In this document: in pieces, positions 1 through 7,436 of the stretch | Position numbering within the stretch: position 1 is the stretch's first letter | How the letters are laid out: each line of letters opens with the position of its first letter | The notes under the pieces: model-generated | Told to the model about the DNA's origin: nothing | The model's database searches: none | Seen by the model: only the letters and a program-made list of their open reading frames with translations | Program-made: the position numbers and the translations under genes | Source of the DNA: an uncultured Clostridia bacterium | GTDB lineage: Bacteria > Bacillota > Clostridia > Oscillospirales > CAG-272 | Length of the DNA stretch: 10,497 nucleotides | Assembly: GCA_937934385.1 (NCBI GenBank) | Contig: CALGZV010000066.1 | Span: 1-10,497 of the forward strand | Direction of reading: 5' to 3'

Positions 1-414
1 TGTGACTATAAGCGCTACTTCGTCCTTGTCTTTGAACTCACGCAGTGTATCAACCATGCCTCCGGCTTCGGTAAACTCGATCTTCGGATATGCATTTTTC
101 CATTCGGTAAGCTCTGCACACGTCATGAAGCGATCTTCAAAATATATGCGTTTTATACCGTGTTTTGCAAGATATTCCGAAGCGCAGCTTTTGCTTCCTT
201 TAAGCAAAATTACCTCGGCGGGAGCTTTGACTGTTGCGCGGGCAGCTTCGATATATCTGAAATCGGCGAAAACGTAACATTTTTCGCTTGTGACAAGAGC
301 ATATCCGTCGGTGTAATTGAAGCCGGACAGCCATCTTATGCTTTGAACGCATGTAAGTAGTATGGCCTCTCCGTTTTTGACAAGAGAGGTGATCTTTTCG
401 AATTTTGTTTTCAT
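1..414 (-). CDS. Xaa-Pro aminopeptidase-like M24 family protein, N-terminal part (cut by left edge)
   Basis: The reading frame starts with ATG at 412-414 and stays open for 138 codons to the window edge; the C-terminal metallopeptidase domain lies outside. What is visible matches the N-terminal creatinase/prolidase-type domain of M24 aminopeptidases: RWLSGF at residues 27-32, DGYAL at 36-40, FADFRYIEAA at 49-58 and LREFKDKDEVALI near 124-136, the usual linker into the catalytic domain. Members are cytoplasmic metal-dependent peptidases that remove an N-terminal residue preceding proline. The start is supported by an AAAGGA ribosome site 8 nt upstream. It lies 42 nt downstream of the endonuclease IV-like gene on the same strand, so co-transcription is likely. 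In many Firmicutes the next gene is efp, which could be checked beyond the edge. The catalytic domain is not visible, so activity cannot be judged; an inactive M24 homologue remains possible. Confidence 0.85.
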   Translation of the reverse strand, partial: MKTKFEKITSLVKNGEAILLTCVQSIRWLSGFNYTDGYALVTSEKCYVFADFRYIEAARATVKAPAEVILLKGSKSCASEYLAKHGIKRIYFEDRFMTCAELTEWKNAYPKIEFTEAGGMVDTLREFKDKDEVALIVT

Positions 415-456
415 GGTACGGTTCCTTTCATATATTTTATAGATTCATGTTATGAA

Positions 457-1326
457 TTATCGGCTCAGAGACTGTCCGAATGTACATTTTTTCAGTGTAA
501 GTGCATCGTCTGCCTGTGTTCCGTCGGATTCACATATGATTCGCGGAGACAGGGAATATTCGGAGATCGCTTCTGCAAGCGGCTCGTAAGGCGGGCCGTA
601 TATCGTGTCTGCGAAAGTCAGATGTTTTTTTTCACCCTTATCGGTGAATTCTATCTTTGAGAAATGACAGTGAAGATTCTGCGCGTAATTATCGCCGAGC
701 TTATCGCCGATTTTGTCGAATACCGCTTTGTAATCTTCAGCGGTTCTGAAAAATCCGCCGACATTGCGCGCGTTTACATGACCGAAATCAATAACAGGGC
801 AGAGTATATCTCCGATTTTACATAAGTCAATTACCTCGTCAATAGTTCCGAGCTGATTCAGCTTGCCCATTGTTTCGAGTCCGATCCTTACCCCGGCAGG
901 ATTTTTTATCTCGCACAGTGTCTTATAAAGAGTGTCGCGTGCATAATCCATTGCCTGTTCGCGCGATATTTTTGCTGCGCTTCCTGTATGAACGACGATT
1001 ATATCCGCGCCGAGCCACGCCGCGGCGTCAATGCTTTTCTGTATATATTCGATGCTCTTCAGTCTTTTTTCGAGTTCGACTCCTGACAGAGATATATAAT
1101 ACGGAGCATGCAGTGACATGCTGATCCCGTATATTTCCGCTTCTTTTCCGATCGCACGGAACGATTCTTCGTTTCCGCGCACACCGTTTCCACACTGATA
1201 TTCATATGCGTCCAGACCGATACCGGCTAACCATGCGGGAGCCTCGACGGTTCGTTTGAATCCTGCGGCATAAAAGCTTTCCGAATTTCCGGCAGGGCCG
1301 AAAAGCGGCTTTGTACGATTTGACAT
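457..1326 (-). CDS. Endonuclease IV (Nfo)-like TIM-barrel protein
   Basis: A 289-residue protein of the AP endonuclease family 2 / xylose isomerase-like TIM-barrel superfamily. Numbered from the chosen start, motifs matching the metal ligands of endonuclease IV are HAPY (H73), VVHTG (H113), LETMGK (E151), DFGHVNAR (D180, H183), HCHFS (H221), KKH (H235) and ICESDG (E266). The family uses a three-metal centre to incise abasic DNA sites, but many Clostridial members of this subgroup are only putative nucleases. Where classical Nfo has Asp-x-His, this protein has Lys-Lys-His (K233-H235), so one expected ligand is missing. The ATG at 1324-1326 is preferred over an upstream in-frame GTG at 1348-1350, because GGAGG lies 9 nt before the ATG and nothing similar precedes the GTG. 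It follows yqeG by about 100 nt and precedes the aminopeptidase gene by 42 nt. Fold assignment is secure; substrate is not. Confidence 0.85.
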   Translation of the reverse strand: MSNRTKPLFGPAGNSESFYAAGFKRTVEAPAWLAGIGLDAYEYQCGNGVRGNEESFRAIGKEAEIYGISMSLHAPYYISLSGVELEKRLKSIEYIQKSIDAAAWLGADIIVVHTGSAAKISREQAMDYARDTLYKTLCEIKNPAGVRIGLETMGKLNQLGTIDEVIDLCKIGDILCPVIDFGHVNARNVGGFFRTAEDYKAVFDKIGDKLGDNYAQNLHCHFSKIEFTDKGEKKHLTFADTIYGPPYEPLAEAISEYSLSPRIICESDGTQADDALTLKKCTFGQSLSR

Positions 1327-1345
1327 TACTTTAAACCTCCGTTCC

Positions 1346-1361
1346 GCCACAGTCGTGCGGC
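1346..1361 (-). other. Small hairpin just upstream of the endonuclease IV-like ribosome site
   Basis: On the minus strand GCCGCA, loop CGAC, TGTGGC gives a 6-bp stem with one G-T pair. It is preceded by a T-run and followed after a few bases by the GGAGG site of the endonuclease IV-like gene. No T-run follows in the direction of transcription, so it is not a terminator. It might influence translation or protect the mRNA 5' end after processing. It could also be chance. Confidence 0.3.
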
Positions 1362-1425
1362 AAAAATTAAATGCTCAAAAATTTATGAATCAGCAGATAT
1401 CAAATTAATACTACATATTTTATTG

Positions 1426-1932
1426 TTATGACGGCTGCTTTCTTTTGTAAGCGCGCAGAAACGGACGCTCTAAAACACGCTTTGAGCGTGTAAGAATGTC
1501 GGTCTTGTCTTTTATCGGTTTTACAAGAATACAGTATGTTCCTGCGAGTCTGCCTGAGAGAACATCGGTAAATATCTGATCTCCGAGCATAACTGTTTCA
1601 TGAGGTTTGACTCCGAGCTTGTCCATCAGTATGGCAAGAGGTTTTTTTGACGGTTTGTGTGCATCGGCAATTGCCGGATATAGAGTTTGTCCATTGAATA
1701 AATCAACCCGCTCAGCACAGTTATTGGACACAAGTGCGACCGAAATGCCTGCCTTACGTAATTTTTCGTACCACTCCGAAACGCTTTCCGTCGGCACAGG
1801 CTCGCTGTACGGTACAAGTGTATTATCTATATCGCTGAGGATTGCACGGATGCCCGAATTTTTCAACGCTTCAATGTCTATATCATATATTGTGTCGGTA
1901 TACAGATCAGGTATGAAATTCTTAAAAAACAT
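1426..1932 (-). CDS. yqeG: YqeG family HAD-IIIA-type phosphatase
   Basis: A 168-residue protein, the normal size of the YqeG family. The HAD motif I is SDIDNTLV at residues 33-40 (nucleophile D34, acid/base D36), motif II is VSNN at 68-71, the lysine of motif III is in AHKPSKKP at 91-98 (K93), and motif IV is GDQIFTDV at 117-124. These make it a cytoplasmic Mg-dependent phosphohydrolase; the physiological substrate of YqeG is not established to my knowledge. The C-terminus is strongly basic. The ATG at 1930-1932 is preceded by AGGAG at 9 nt spacing. The Sfp-type transferase stop lies only 17 nt upstream, so the two are very likely co-transcribed. In Bacillus yqeG neighbours yqeH and aroE; that arrangement is absent here. 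Confidence 0.92.
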   Translation of the reverse strand: MFFKNFIPDLYTDTIYDIDIEALKNSGIRAILSDIDNTLVPYSEPVPTESVSEWYEKLRKAGISVALVSNNCAERVDLFNGQTLYPAIADAHKPSKKPLAILMDKLGVKPHETVMLGDQIFTDVLSGRLAGTYCILVKPIKDKTDILTRSKRVLERPFLRAYKRKQPS

Positions 1933-1949
1933 GTTGAAATGCTCCTGAA

Positions 1950-2642
1950 TTAAGCTTTGACAGCTAATATACTCTTTTTGTCAGTAATCGGAATAACGGT
2001 TTCCGGAAAAACAGTTTCCGGATCGCGGGAGCATGCGCTCAGAATATAATCGCCGAGATCATAGCTTTTAAGCGGAAATCTGCGTCCGTCTGATGTGATT
2101 ATCGATTGTCCGTCTGAGGAACTTTGAAAGCTGTTCCTCGGTTCGGTAAATCCGCGGCCTGTAAGCTTCATATAGCTCTCTCTTGCCGTCCAGACTGTGC
2201 AGAATTCACGCTCCAAACCGTTATTACAGCATGATAAACGTCCATATTCATTCTCATGAAAAAAACGCTTTGCAATTTTCAGAGCGGATGAATTGTCGGT
2301 TTTCAGCACCGATTCTATATCTATCCCGCACGGGCATTCCGATATTGCGCATGCAGCATATTTTCCGCTGTGAGAAATACTGAAATGAAGGTCTTCGATA
2401 TTTGTATACGGCATTCCGTATTCGTTTATGCCGATTTCGATCGACCGTTCTGAGTATCCGAGCGGAGCGAGCAGTATATCGAGTGCAAGCGCCGCACCGA
2501 TACAAAGACGCTTGTCGTTTTCATTGCGCAGTGAATCCGCTTTTTTTCTGCGCCTGTCGGATACATGCTCCAAAGCGTGCATGTAAAAGTCAGCTTCGAT
2601 GAGCGCGGATGTATCTATCACACATATTTTTAGTTCTGTCAT
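1950..2642 (-). CDS. 4'-phosphopantetheinyl transferase, Sfp type
   Basis: A 230-residue protein with the hallmarks of the Sfp/Gsp group: FSISHSG at residues 87-93, CGIDIESV at 105-112 (Mg ligands D108 and E110) and WTARESYMKLTGRGF at 151-165 (E155, K159). The group transfers the 4'-phosphopantetheine arm of coenzyme A onto a conserved serine of carrier proteins of fatty acid, polyketide or nonribosomal peptide synthesis. No carrier protein or synthase is in the window, so the partner is unknown; if no acpS exists in the genome this could be the housekeeping enzyme for fatty acid ACP. The ATG overlaps the TGA of the upstream 93-residue membrane protein gene as ATGA, and the upstream Shine-Dalgarno is weak, so translation is probably coupled. 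yqeG follows 17 nt after the stop. Confidence 0.92.
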   Translation of the reverse strand: MTELKICVIDTSALIEADFYMHALEHVSDRRRKKADSLRNENDKRLCIGAALALDILLAPLGYSERSIEIGINEYGMPYTNIEDLHFSISHSGKYAACAISECPCGIDIESVLKTDNSSALKIAKRFFHENEYGRLSCCNNGLEREFCTVWTARESYMKLTGRGFTEPRNSFQSSSDGQSIITSDGRRFPLKSYDLGDYILSACSRDPETVFPETVIPITDKKSILAVKA

Positions 2643-2920
2643 TTGCTGAGTGATATATCGTCTGTAAGGATGTATGACGTATCCGTGAAAGATATATCGT
2701 TATAATTCGCTTCGGTTGAGACATATGTTTTTACATCGGCGGACGGTGATGATACGGATTGTGCAAGAAAGAAGTAAAGTGCAGACGAAATTGCACCGAG
2801 TATCATGAGCAGCGCGAGAAAGCATGCAAGAACACGTGTTATATGTGTTACTGTCGGAGTTTTTTGCTCTTTCTTTACCGTTTTGGTTTCAAATACGGCT
2901 TTCTTTTTACTTTTTGACAT
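2639..2920 (-). CDS. Small single-pass membrane protein, function unknown
   Basis: A 93-residue protein I do not recognise. The first 20 residues are rich in lysine (KSKKK, VKKEQK), followed by one clear hydrophobic helix at about 29-53 and a 40-residue polar, mildly acidic tail rich in Ser, Thr, Asp and Tyr. By the positive-inside rule the N-terminus should be cytoplasmic and the tail outside. The hydrophobic segment is too far from the N-terminus and lacks a good cleavage site for a typical signal peptide, so a membrane anchor is more likely. The ATG at 2918-2920 is served by AAAGGAT, 11 nt or so upstream. It sits 28 nt after cinA and its TGA overlaps the start of the Sfp-type gene. The frame is supported by this packing; no function can be inferred from the neighbours. 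Confidence 0.7.
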   Translation of the reverse strand: MSKSKKKAVFETKTVKKEQKTPTVTHITRVLACFLALLMILGAISSALYFFLAQSVSSPSADVKTYVSTEANYNDISFTDTSYILTDDISLSK

Positions 2921-2948
2921 TTTAATGCATTATCCTTTTTATTTCAGA

Positions 2949-4343
2949 TTAGAGTTTTGAATTTCTTACAGCCGAAAGCAGAGCAGCCAACGCAGATTTT
3001 ACTGCCAGTGCCCGGACGTGATCCCGTGAACCAATGAATTTACATTTAATTATGCTGCCGCATATCCCGTTTTCCTCTTTGAATTCACCGCATAACTGTG
3101 CGGACGAATGGAGCATGAGCGGATATTTGTCGCTGCTTGCAGATCCCGCGCGGGAAGCAACTGCTATATATACAAGTCCCACCGGCTTTTCTTTTGTTCC
3201 GCCTCCGGGACCTGCTATACCGGTCAGTGACACGGATATGTCGGAATCTGTCAGTTTTATAGCTCCGCATGCCATTTCCCGTGCTGTCTGCGGAGAAACG
3301 GCTCCGAATATTTCAAGAGTTTCTTTACGTACTCCGAGCAGCTTGTTTTTTATTTCATTGGAATATGTGACAGCTCCGCCGTCAAACACTTCGGACGATC
3401 CCGGAACAGCGGTAATCGCGCCTGCGGTCAGACCGCCTGTGCAGGATTCGGCTGTTGTAAGCTTTATTCCGGATACTGCCGCCTCATGTACTACAGCTTC
3501 AGCGAGCGTCGTATCGACTCCGTAGATATATTTTCCGACCGGAGACTTGCGAAGCTCGTTTATAGCTTCGCCGCATAGTTTAAGAGCATCTTCCGGACTG
3601 TCTGCGCGCGCAGTTACTCTTATGCGCATGTCTCCTTCGCCGCAATAAGGTGCGATCGTAGGATTGAGCGAAGCTTTCATTTTATCCGCAAGCAAGCTTT
3701 CGGCTGCAGATTCTCCGATCCCGAAGATCTCTGCATTTTTTGATATCATAAATCCGCCTGACCGGGCAGAAAGATACGGCTCGGCATAGTTTATAAACAT
3801 AGGCTTCATTTCACGCGGAGGTCCGGGAAGCAATATAAGCGTTTTTGTATCGGACGAAGCTCCGTTGTACAAAGGCTCATCATCGGCTGCTCCGATGATC
3901 CCGGCGGGAATCTCCAAAGCAATGCCCGGAGCGGTTCCGTGATCGTTCGGAAACACGGTTGCGCCTTCGGGTATCATAGCCTGCTTTATATTGTTATCGG
4001 TCATAACGCTTCCGGCACTCCTGAAAAATGCTTTTATTCTTTCGAGCGACGGCTCATGAAGAAAGGTTTTGACGTTTGCAATTTTAGCGGCGGTCTCTTT
4101 GGTAAGGTCGTCGTATGTCGGTCCGAGTCCGCCTGTGAGTATTACAAGATCGCATCTCCGGAGGGCTTTTTTTATGCACAGGGAAAGGCGGGAAGAGTTA
4201 TCGCCGATAACGCCCTGATAATATTGAGATATTCCGAGCGCTGACAGGCGCGATGAAATAAATGCTGCGTTTGTGTTTACTATGTCACCGATCAGTATCT
4301 CGGTTCCGACGCAAAGAATTTCAGCCGTTTTAATAACTGTCAT
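2949..4343 (-). CDS. cinA: CinA family protein (competence/damage-inducible protein; NMN deamidase domain)
   Basis: A 464-residue two-domain CinA. Residues about 5-185 form the MoaB/MogA-like domain: VGTEILIGDIVNTN at 12-25, LTGGLGPTYDDLTKE at 69-83 and LLPGPPREMKP at 171-181. Residues about 278-460 form the C-terminal PncC-type amidohydrolase: TAESCTGG at 297-304, PGSSEVFDGGAVTYSN at 314-329, GAVS at 347-350 and LTGIAGPGGGTKEKPVG at 373-389. In characterised homologues the C-terminal domain deamidates nicotinamide mononucleotide (NAD salvage), and the N-terminal domain can act as an ADP-ribose pyrophosphatase. It is longer than the usual 410-420 residues, with extra loops near 146-168 and 397-432. 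The ATG at 4341-4343 has AAAGGA at 6-7 nt. It is first in its transcription unit, behind a promoter at 4411-4439. Confidence 0.95.
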   Translation of the reverse strand: MTVIKTAEILCVGTEILIGDIVNTNAAFISSRLSALGISQYYQGVIGDNSSRLSLCIKKALRRCDLVILTGGLGPTYDDLTKETAAKIANVKTFLHEPSLERIKAFFRSAGSVMTDNNIKQAMIPEGATVFPNDHGTAPGIALEIPAGIIGAADDEPLYNGASSDTKTLILLPGPPREMKPMFINYAEPYLSARSGGFMISKNAEIFGIGESAAESLLADKMKASLNPTIAPYCGEGDMRIRVTARADSPEDALKLCGEAINELRKSPVGKYIYGVDTTLAEAVVHEAAVSGIKLTTAESCTGGLTAGAITAVPGSSEVFDGGAVTYSNEIKNKLLGVRKETLEIFGAVSPQTAREMACGAIKLTDSDISVSLTGIAGPGGGTKEKPVGLVYIAVASRAGSASSDKYPLMLHSSAQLCGEFKEENGICGSIIKCKFIGSRDHVRALAVKSALAALLSAVRNSKL

Positions 4344-4410
4344 ATATATTCCTTTCGGATTTTATAAGTTAAGCGTGATTTAACTAAAGTTTTCTCTTTA
4401 CGTTTTATTA

Positions 4411-4439
4411 ATTTTATCATGAAATAATGTATAAATCAA
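4411..4439 (-). promoter_or_regulatory. Sigma-A-type promoter for the cinA transcription unit
   Basis: On the minus strand TTGATT (4434-4439) is followed by a 17-nt spacer and TAAAAT (4411-4416): 4 of 6 and 5 of 6 matches to consensus. The start of transcription would fall near 4404, leaving a leader of about 60 nt before the cinA ATG. It lies just downstream of the hairpin that probably ends the lnt transcript, which fits an independent unit. Confidence 0.65.
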
Positions 4440-4479
4440 GTGTATTTGTTAAATAGGTGCCGGCGGTATTATGACAAAC

Positions 4480-4505
4480 TAGCCCTTCCTGTTAAAGAAG
4501 GGCTA
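4480..4505 (-). terminator. Probable terminator hairpin after lnt
   Basis: TAGCCCTTC (4480-4488) and GAAGGGCTA (4497-4505) form a perfect 9-bp stem with an 8-nt loop. On the minus strand it is followed by AGTTTGTC, only moderately T-rich; on the plus strand by an A/T mixture. Its place about 100 nt beyond the lnt stop and just before the cinA promoter supports a terminator for the rluA-lnt unit, although the weak T-run lowers confidence. The rest of the 263-nt gap (4344-4606) is AT-rich, and I see only the cinA promoter in it. Confidence 0.55.
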
Positions 4506-4606
4506 TAATCTATAATAATGTATAAATATTTAAGCAGTATATTTTTTAAAAGATAATCTTAATAGTATGTTTATAATTTGCTTTTATTGTAATCCGGCAA
4601 AGAAAA

Positions 4607-6328
4607 TCAGATTACTTTTCCGTTGTCTTTATTTTTATTTTTTAGAAACACGATTTTTTCGCGAATTCGCAATATAACATATATTGCTGCGGGGATAATT
4701 GTAACCGTAAGACATATATATGCAAATGAATCGCCGATAGCATCAAAGACAGTGAGATCGCTTTTCATCAGAACATCTCCGTATATGAATCCCTCTTCGT
4801 TGTTTCCGATACTTTGTGTAACGGCACCTGTAGGAGTTATAACCGCGGAAATTCCGGTGCTTGCGGCACGCACTACATATCTTCCTGTTTCGATTGCGCG
4901 CAGAGAGGCGTGAGCAAGGTGTTGTCTTGTTGCAGCGGATTCGCCGTACCATGAATCATTTGTAGACAGTATAAGCAGCTGTGCGCCGTCAAGAACCGAA
5001 TCCCTTGCAAGCTCCTCATATATAGAATCAAAGCAGATAAGTCCGCCAAGGCGTCCGACGGGCGTCTGCGTTATTTGTGTACTGTCGCCGGGAGTTATGT
5101 CATTTCCGGTAAGATTCATATCTGTAAGCAGAGGCAGTACATGAGACAGAAGACCGCTCATCGGGATAAATTCACCGAAAGGTACAAGCTTGCGTTTGCG
5201 GTATGTATTTTCGGCTTCCGTACCGTCGTGCATAAAAGTGTAAAGCGAATTATAGTTTTTTGAAATTCGGTTTCCGTCGCCGTCGTATTCATTCTCCGTT
5301 TCAAAAGCGCCTACTACTATGATCGTTCCGGTATCTGCTGCAATTGCTTTGATTTTTTCTTTGTAGGATTCGTAGTAATTAAGGTCTGCGTTTATAACCG
5401 ATTCAGGCCATACTACGATTTGCGGTTCACAGGCTTCAATAGCCTCCTCGGTAAGTCCGGCATATAATTCGAGCGTATCTGCCGATGACATTGTGTTCCA
5501 TTTCTCGGATGCGGATATATTTCCCTGTATCAAAGCTACTCTGACTGTTTTTCCGTTCTTTTCATCGAGAGCTATATGAAGTATTCCGAAACAGTAATTT
5601 ATTACTACGAGTATTACCGCTGTTATTACATATAAGTTTTTACAGAATATTCCCGATCTGAATTCAGACTTTACTTTAGTTTTAGGCATATTTTCTCCCG
5701 GAACGAGTTTACGGTAACGTCCGGAGTGTTTATCTTTCTTTTTTGAGGATGTTTCTTTCTTTGATTTTCCGTTTTCGGTGAAGCCTAAAACAATAAGACC
5801 GTTTACAAGTATTATAAGGAACGAAATAAAGAGGGAGCCGAAAACCGATGCGCTCTGAACGGTTTGGAGACTTCCGCTTTGTGTCAGGGCAAGTCTGAAA
5901 AAAGGAACTCCGAGCCATGTCTTTGTCTGACAAAGTTCAAGTGCGGTAAAGACTGCCGCGGCAAATACGGGAGCTGTCCATTCACCGAATCTTTCACGCA
6001 GATGTGAACAAAACTTTATCAGCGGAGCAAGAAGCGCAATCCATGCGGCTTGCAGCAGAGTGAGTCCTATCCAGCACAGAGCGATCGTAATAATAGCTCC
6101 CGGTTTTGAAAAGCCTGCGAAATCCATCGGATAAAGCTCTGTGAACCAGTGGTAGGATATGCCGTAATATCCGATTCCCCAGAACAGTGCATAGCGGTAA
6201 AGCGGCTTTTTTTTGATTATCAGCCATAAAAGCGGAGTGACTGAAAACCATGACAGAATATACAGGTCAGGGAACAGCAGAGGAAGCGCTGTTATTATTC
6301 CTGAAAGAAATGATATCAGAATGTACAT
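4607..6328 (-). CDS. lnt: Apolipoprotein N-acyltransferase
   Basis: A 573-residue membrane enzyme with Lnt architecture. Hydrophobic helices lie at about 3-20, 24-37, 44-60, 78-105, 117-135, 158-183 and 231-252, then an extracytoplasmic carbon-nitrogen hydrolase domain (about 262-525), and a last helix at about 533-555. The catalytic triad is visible: WPES (E309), YRKRKLVPFGE (K378, with E386) and ICFDS (C432). Lnt moves an acyl chain from a phospholipid to the amino group of the lipidated N-terminal cysteine of lipoproteins. Residues 184-227 form an unusual strongly basic insert between two helices, presumably cytoplasmic. The ATG at 6326-6328 lies inside the 3' end of the pseudouridine synthase gene (13-nt overlap), with AAAGGA 10 nt upstream, so the two are co-transcribed. 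Lnt is classically proteobacterial and actinobacterial; homologues in Clostridia exist but their activity is less certain. Confidence 0.92.
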   Translation of the reverse strand: MYILISFLSGIITALPLLFPDLYILSWFSVTPLLWLIIKKKPLYRYALFWGIGYYGISYHWFTELYPMDFAGFSKPGAIITIALCWIGLTLLQAAWIALLAPLIKFCSHLRERFGEWTAPVFAAAVFTALELCQTKTWLGVPFFRLALTQSGSLQTVQSASVFGSLFISFLIILVNGLIVLGFTENGKSKKETSSKKKDKHSGRYRKLVPGENMPKTKVKSEFRSGIFCKNLYVITAVILVVINYCFGILHIALDEKNGKTVRVALIQGNISASEKWNTMSSADTLELYAGLTEEAIEACEPQIVVWPESVINADLNYYESYKEKIKAIAADTGTIIVVGAFETENEYDGDGNRISKNYNSLYTFMHDGTEAENTYRKRKLVPFGEFIPMSGLLSHVLPLLTDMNLTGNDITPGDSTQITQTPVGRLGGLICFDSIYEELARDSVLDGAQLLILSTNDSWYGESAATRQHLAHASLRAIETGRYVVRAASTGISAVITPTGAVTQSIGNNEEGFIYGDVLMKSDLTVFDAIGDSFAYICLTVTIIPAAIYVILRIREKIVFLKNKNKDNGKVI

Positions 6329-7281
6329 TTATCAAATTCCTTTAAAAATCTGATTTTCTGAGGATCAAGATCTACAGAGTATGTCTTGCCCTCAAGCGTA
6401 AGACTGTATGCGTAAAGTGCCTGATGTTTGTATCCGAGTTTTTTGTCATCGCGGTTTATACCGTATTTTCCTTCTCCGAGGAGAGGGTGTCCTGCTGCCT
6501 GCATCTGTGCACGGATCTGATGTGTTCTTCCTGTTATAAGAGTTACTTCTAAAAGTGAAAGTCCGTCCTGCTGTGCAAGCGTGCGGTAATCGGTTATCAT
6601 AGTGCGTCCTTTTGGAGTTTTCCTTTCTCCCGAATGGACTTTTACAATACCGCGCATGCTGTCCTTTTCCATCCATCCGGTCAGACGGCCTGATTTCGGC
6701 TGCATGCTGCCGTGTACCGCGCAGAGATATTTTTTTGTTACTTTTCCGGTACGTATCTCTTCGTTTATTCTCCGAAGCGCTTCGGCAGTTTTTGCGGCAA
6801 TGACTATTCCCCCGGTGTTTCTGTCTATTCGGTTGCACAGTGCGGGTGAAAAGCTGCGCTCGGAATCGGGATCATACTCTCCTTTGCGGTACAGATATGC
6901 TTTGATATGTGTTATCAGTGTGTCACGGTCATCGATCGTACTTCCGCCTTCAGAATTGCAATCGCCTCCGTGAACTGCCATTCCCGGACGTTTATCGCAC
7001 AGCAGAATCTCATCATCCTCGTATATTACGGAGAGGGACGGCGTGACAGAGGTGAATATACGGTATGGATTTGTTCCGAACAGATCTTCCGGAAGAAACA
7101 ATTCAACCGTGTCTCCTTCACACAGAATTACAGACGGTTCGGTGCGCTTTCTGTTTACTTTGATCTTTTTTGTCCGTATGGATTTGTACATAAGAGATTT
7201 AGGTAAAAGCGTTATACTTTTTGAAAGATATTTTTCGAGCCTCTGACCGCTGTCGTTTTTGTTTATTGTAAATGTTCTCAA
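6316..7281 (-). CDS. RluA family pseudouridine synthase
   Basis: A 321-residue enzyme that isomerises uridine to pseudouridine in RNA. An S4 RNA-binding domain occupies about 11-63 (GQRLEKYLSK, then KKIKVNRKR). The catalytic motif is NRIDRNTGGIV at 150-160 with catalytic D153, followed by KKYLCAVHG at 183-191 and LITGRTHQIRAQMQAAGHPLLGE at 248-270. The RIDRNTGG form rather than RLDKxTSG is common in the RluC/RluD-like group of Firmicutes; the target uridine cannot be told from sequence. The start is TTG at 7279-7281: the S4 domain needs this N-terminus, and the next Met is at residue 31, inside it. AAAAAGGAAC lies upstream at a rather long 12 nt. Translation is therefore probably modest. The stop overlaps the lnt start by 13 nt. 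Confidence 0.92.
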   Translation of the reverse strand: MRTFTINKNDSGQRLEKYLSKSITLLPKSLMYKSIRTKKIKVNRKRTEPSVILCEGDTVELFLPEDLFGTNPYRIFTSVTPSLSVIYEDDEILLCDKRPGMAVHGGDCNSEGGSTIDDRDTLITHIKAYLYRKGEYDPDSERSFSPALCNRIDRNTGGIVIAAKTAEALRRINEEIRTGKVTKKYLCAVHGSMQPKSGRLTGWMEKDSMRGIVKVHSGERKTPKGRTMITDYRTLAQQDGLSLLEVTLITGRTHQIRAQMQAAGHPLLGEGKYGINRDDKKLGYKHQALYAYSLTLEGKTYSVDLDPQKIRFLKEFDKCTF

Positions 7282-7392
7282 GTGCTGTACCGTTCCTTTT
7301 TAATGTTCCGGTTATCGGAAATATATTCAGACCGTATAGTGGCGGCCGGGTGCTTTTCTGAAAAAAAACACAAATATTATAAACTTAAATTA

Positions 7393-7421
7393 TTGACAAA
7401 CTTTGCACTTTTTATTATAAT
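7393..7421 (+). promoter_or_regulatory. Perfect-consensus sigma-A promoter for the GDSL hydrolase
   Basis: TTGACA (7393-7398), a 17-nt spacer and TATAAT (7416-7421) match the vegetative promoter consensus at all 12 positions with ideal spacing. Transcription should start near 7428, giving a leader of about 64 nt. The rest of the divergent gap (7282-7392) contains no equally clear promoter for the minus-strand pseudouridine synthase gene. Confidence 0.88.
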
Positions 7422-7436
7422 AATAAAAAATATATG

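Noticed and set aside
2..360. Plus-strand frames at the left edge
   Set aside because: They are antisense to the aminopeptidase N-terminal domain, whose minus-strand translation gives recognisable family motifs.
1327..1350. An upstream GTG start for the endonuclease IV-like gene
   Set aside because: No ribosome site precedes it, whereas GGAGG lies correctly before the ATG at 1324-1326, where the conserved N-terminus begins.
3034..3525. A 163-codon plus-strand frame
   Set aside because: It lies entirely antisense to the conserved C-terminal domain of cinA, with no ribosome site or promoter of its own.
7376..7405. A TATAAT on the minus strand (7376-7381) as promoter of the pseudouridine synthase gene
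   Set aside because: No acceptable -35 element occurs at 16-18 nt; it may still be used, but the sequence alone does not support listing it.
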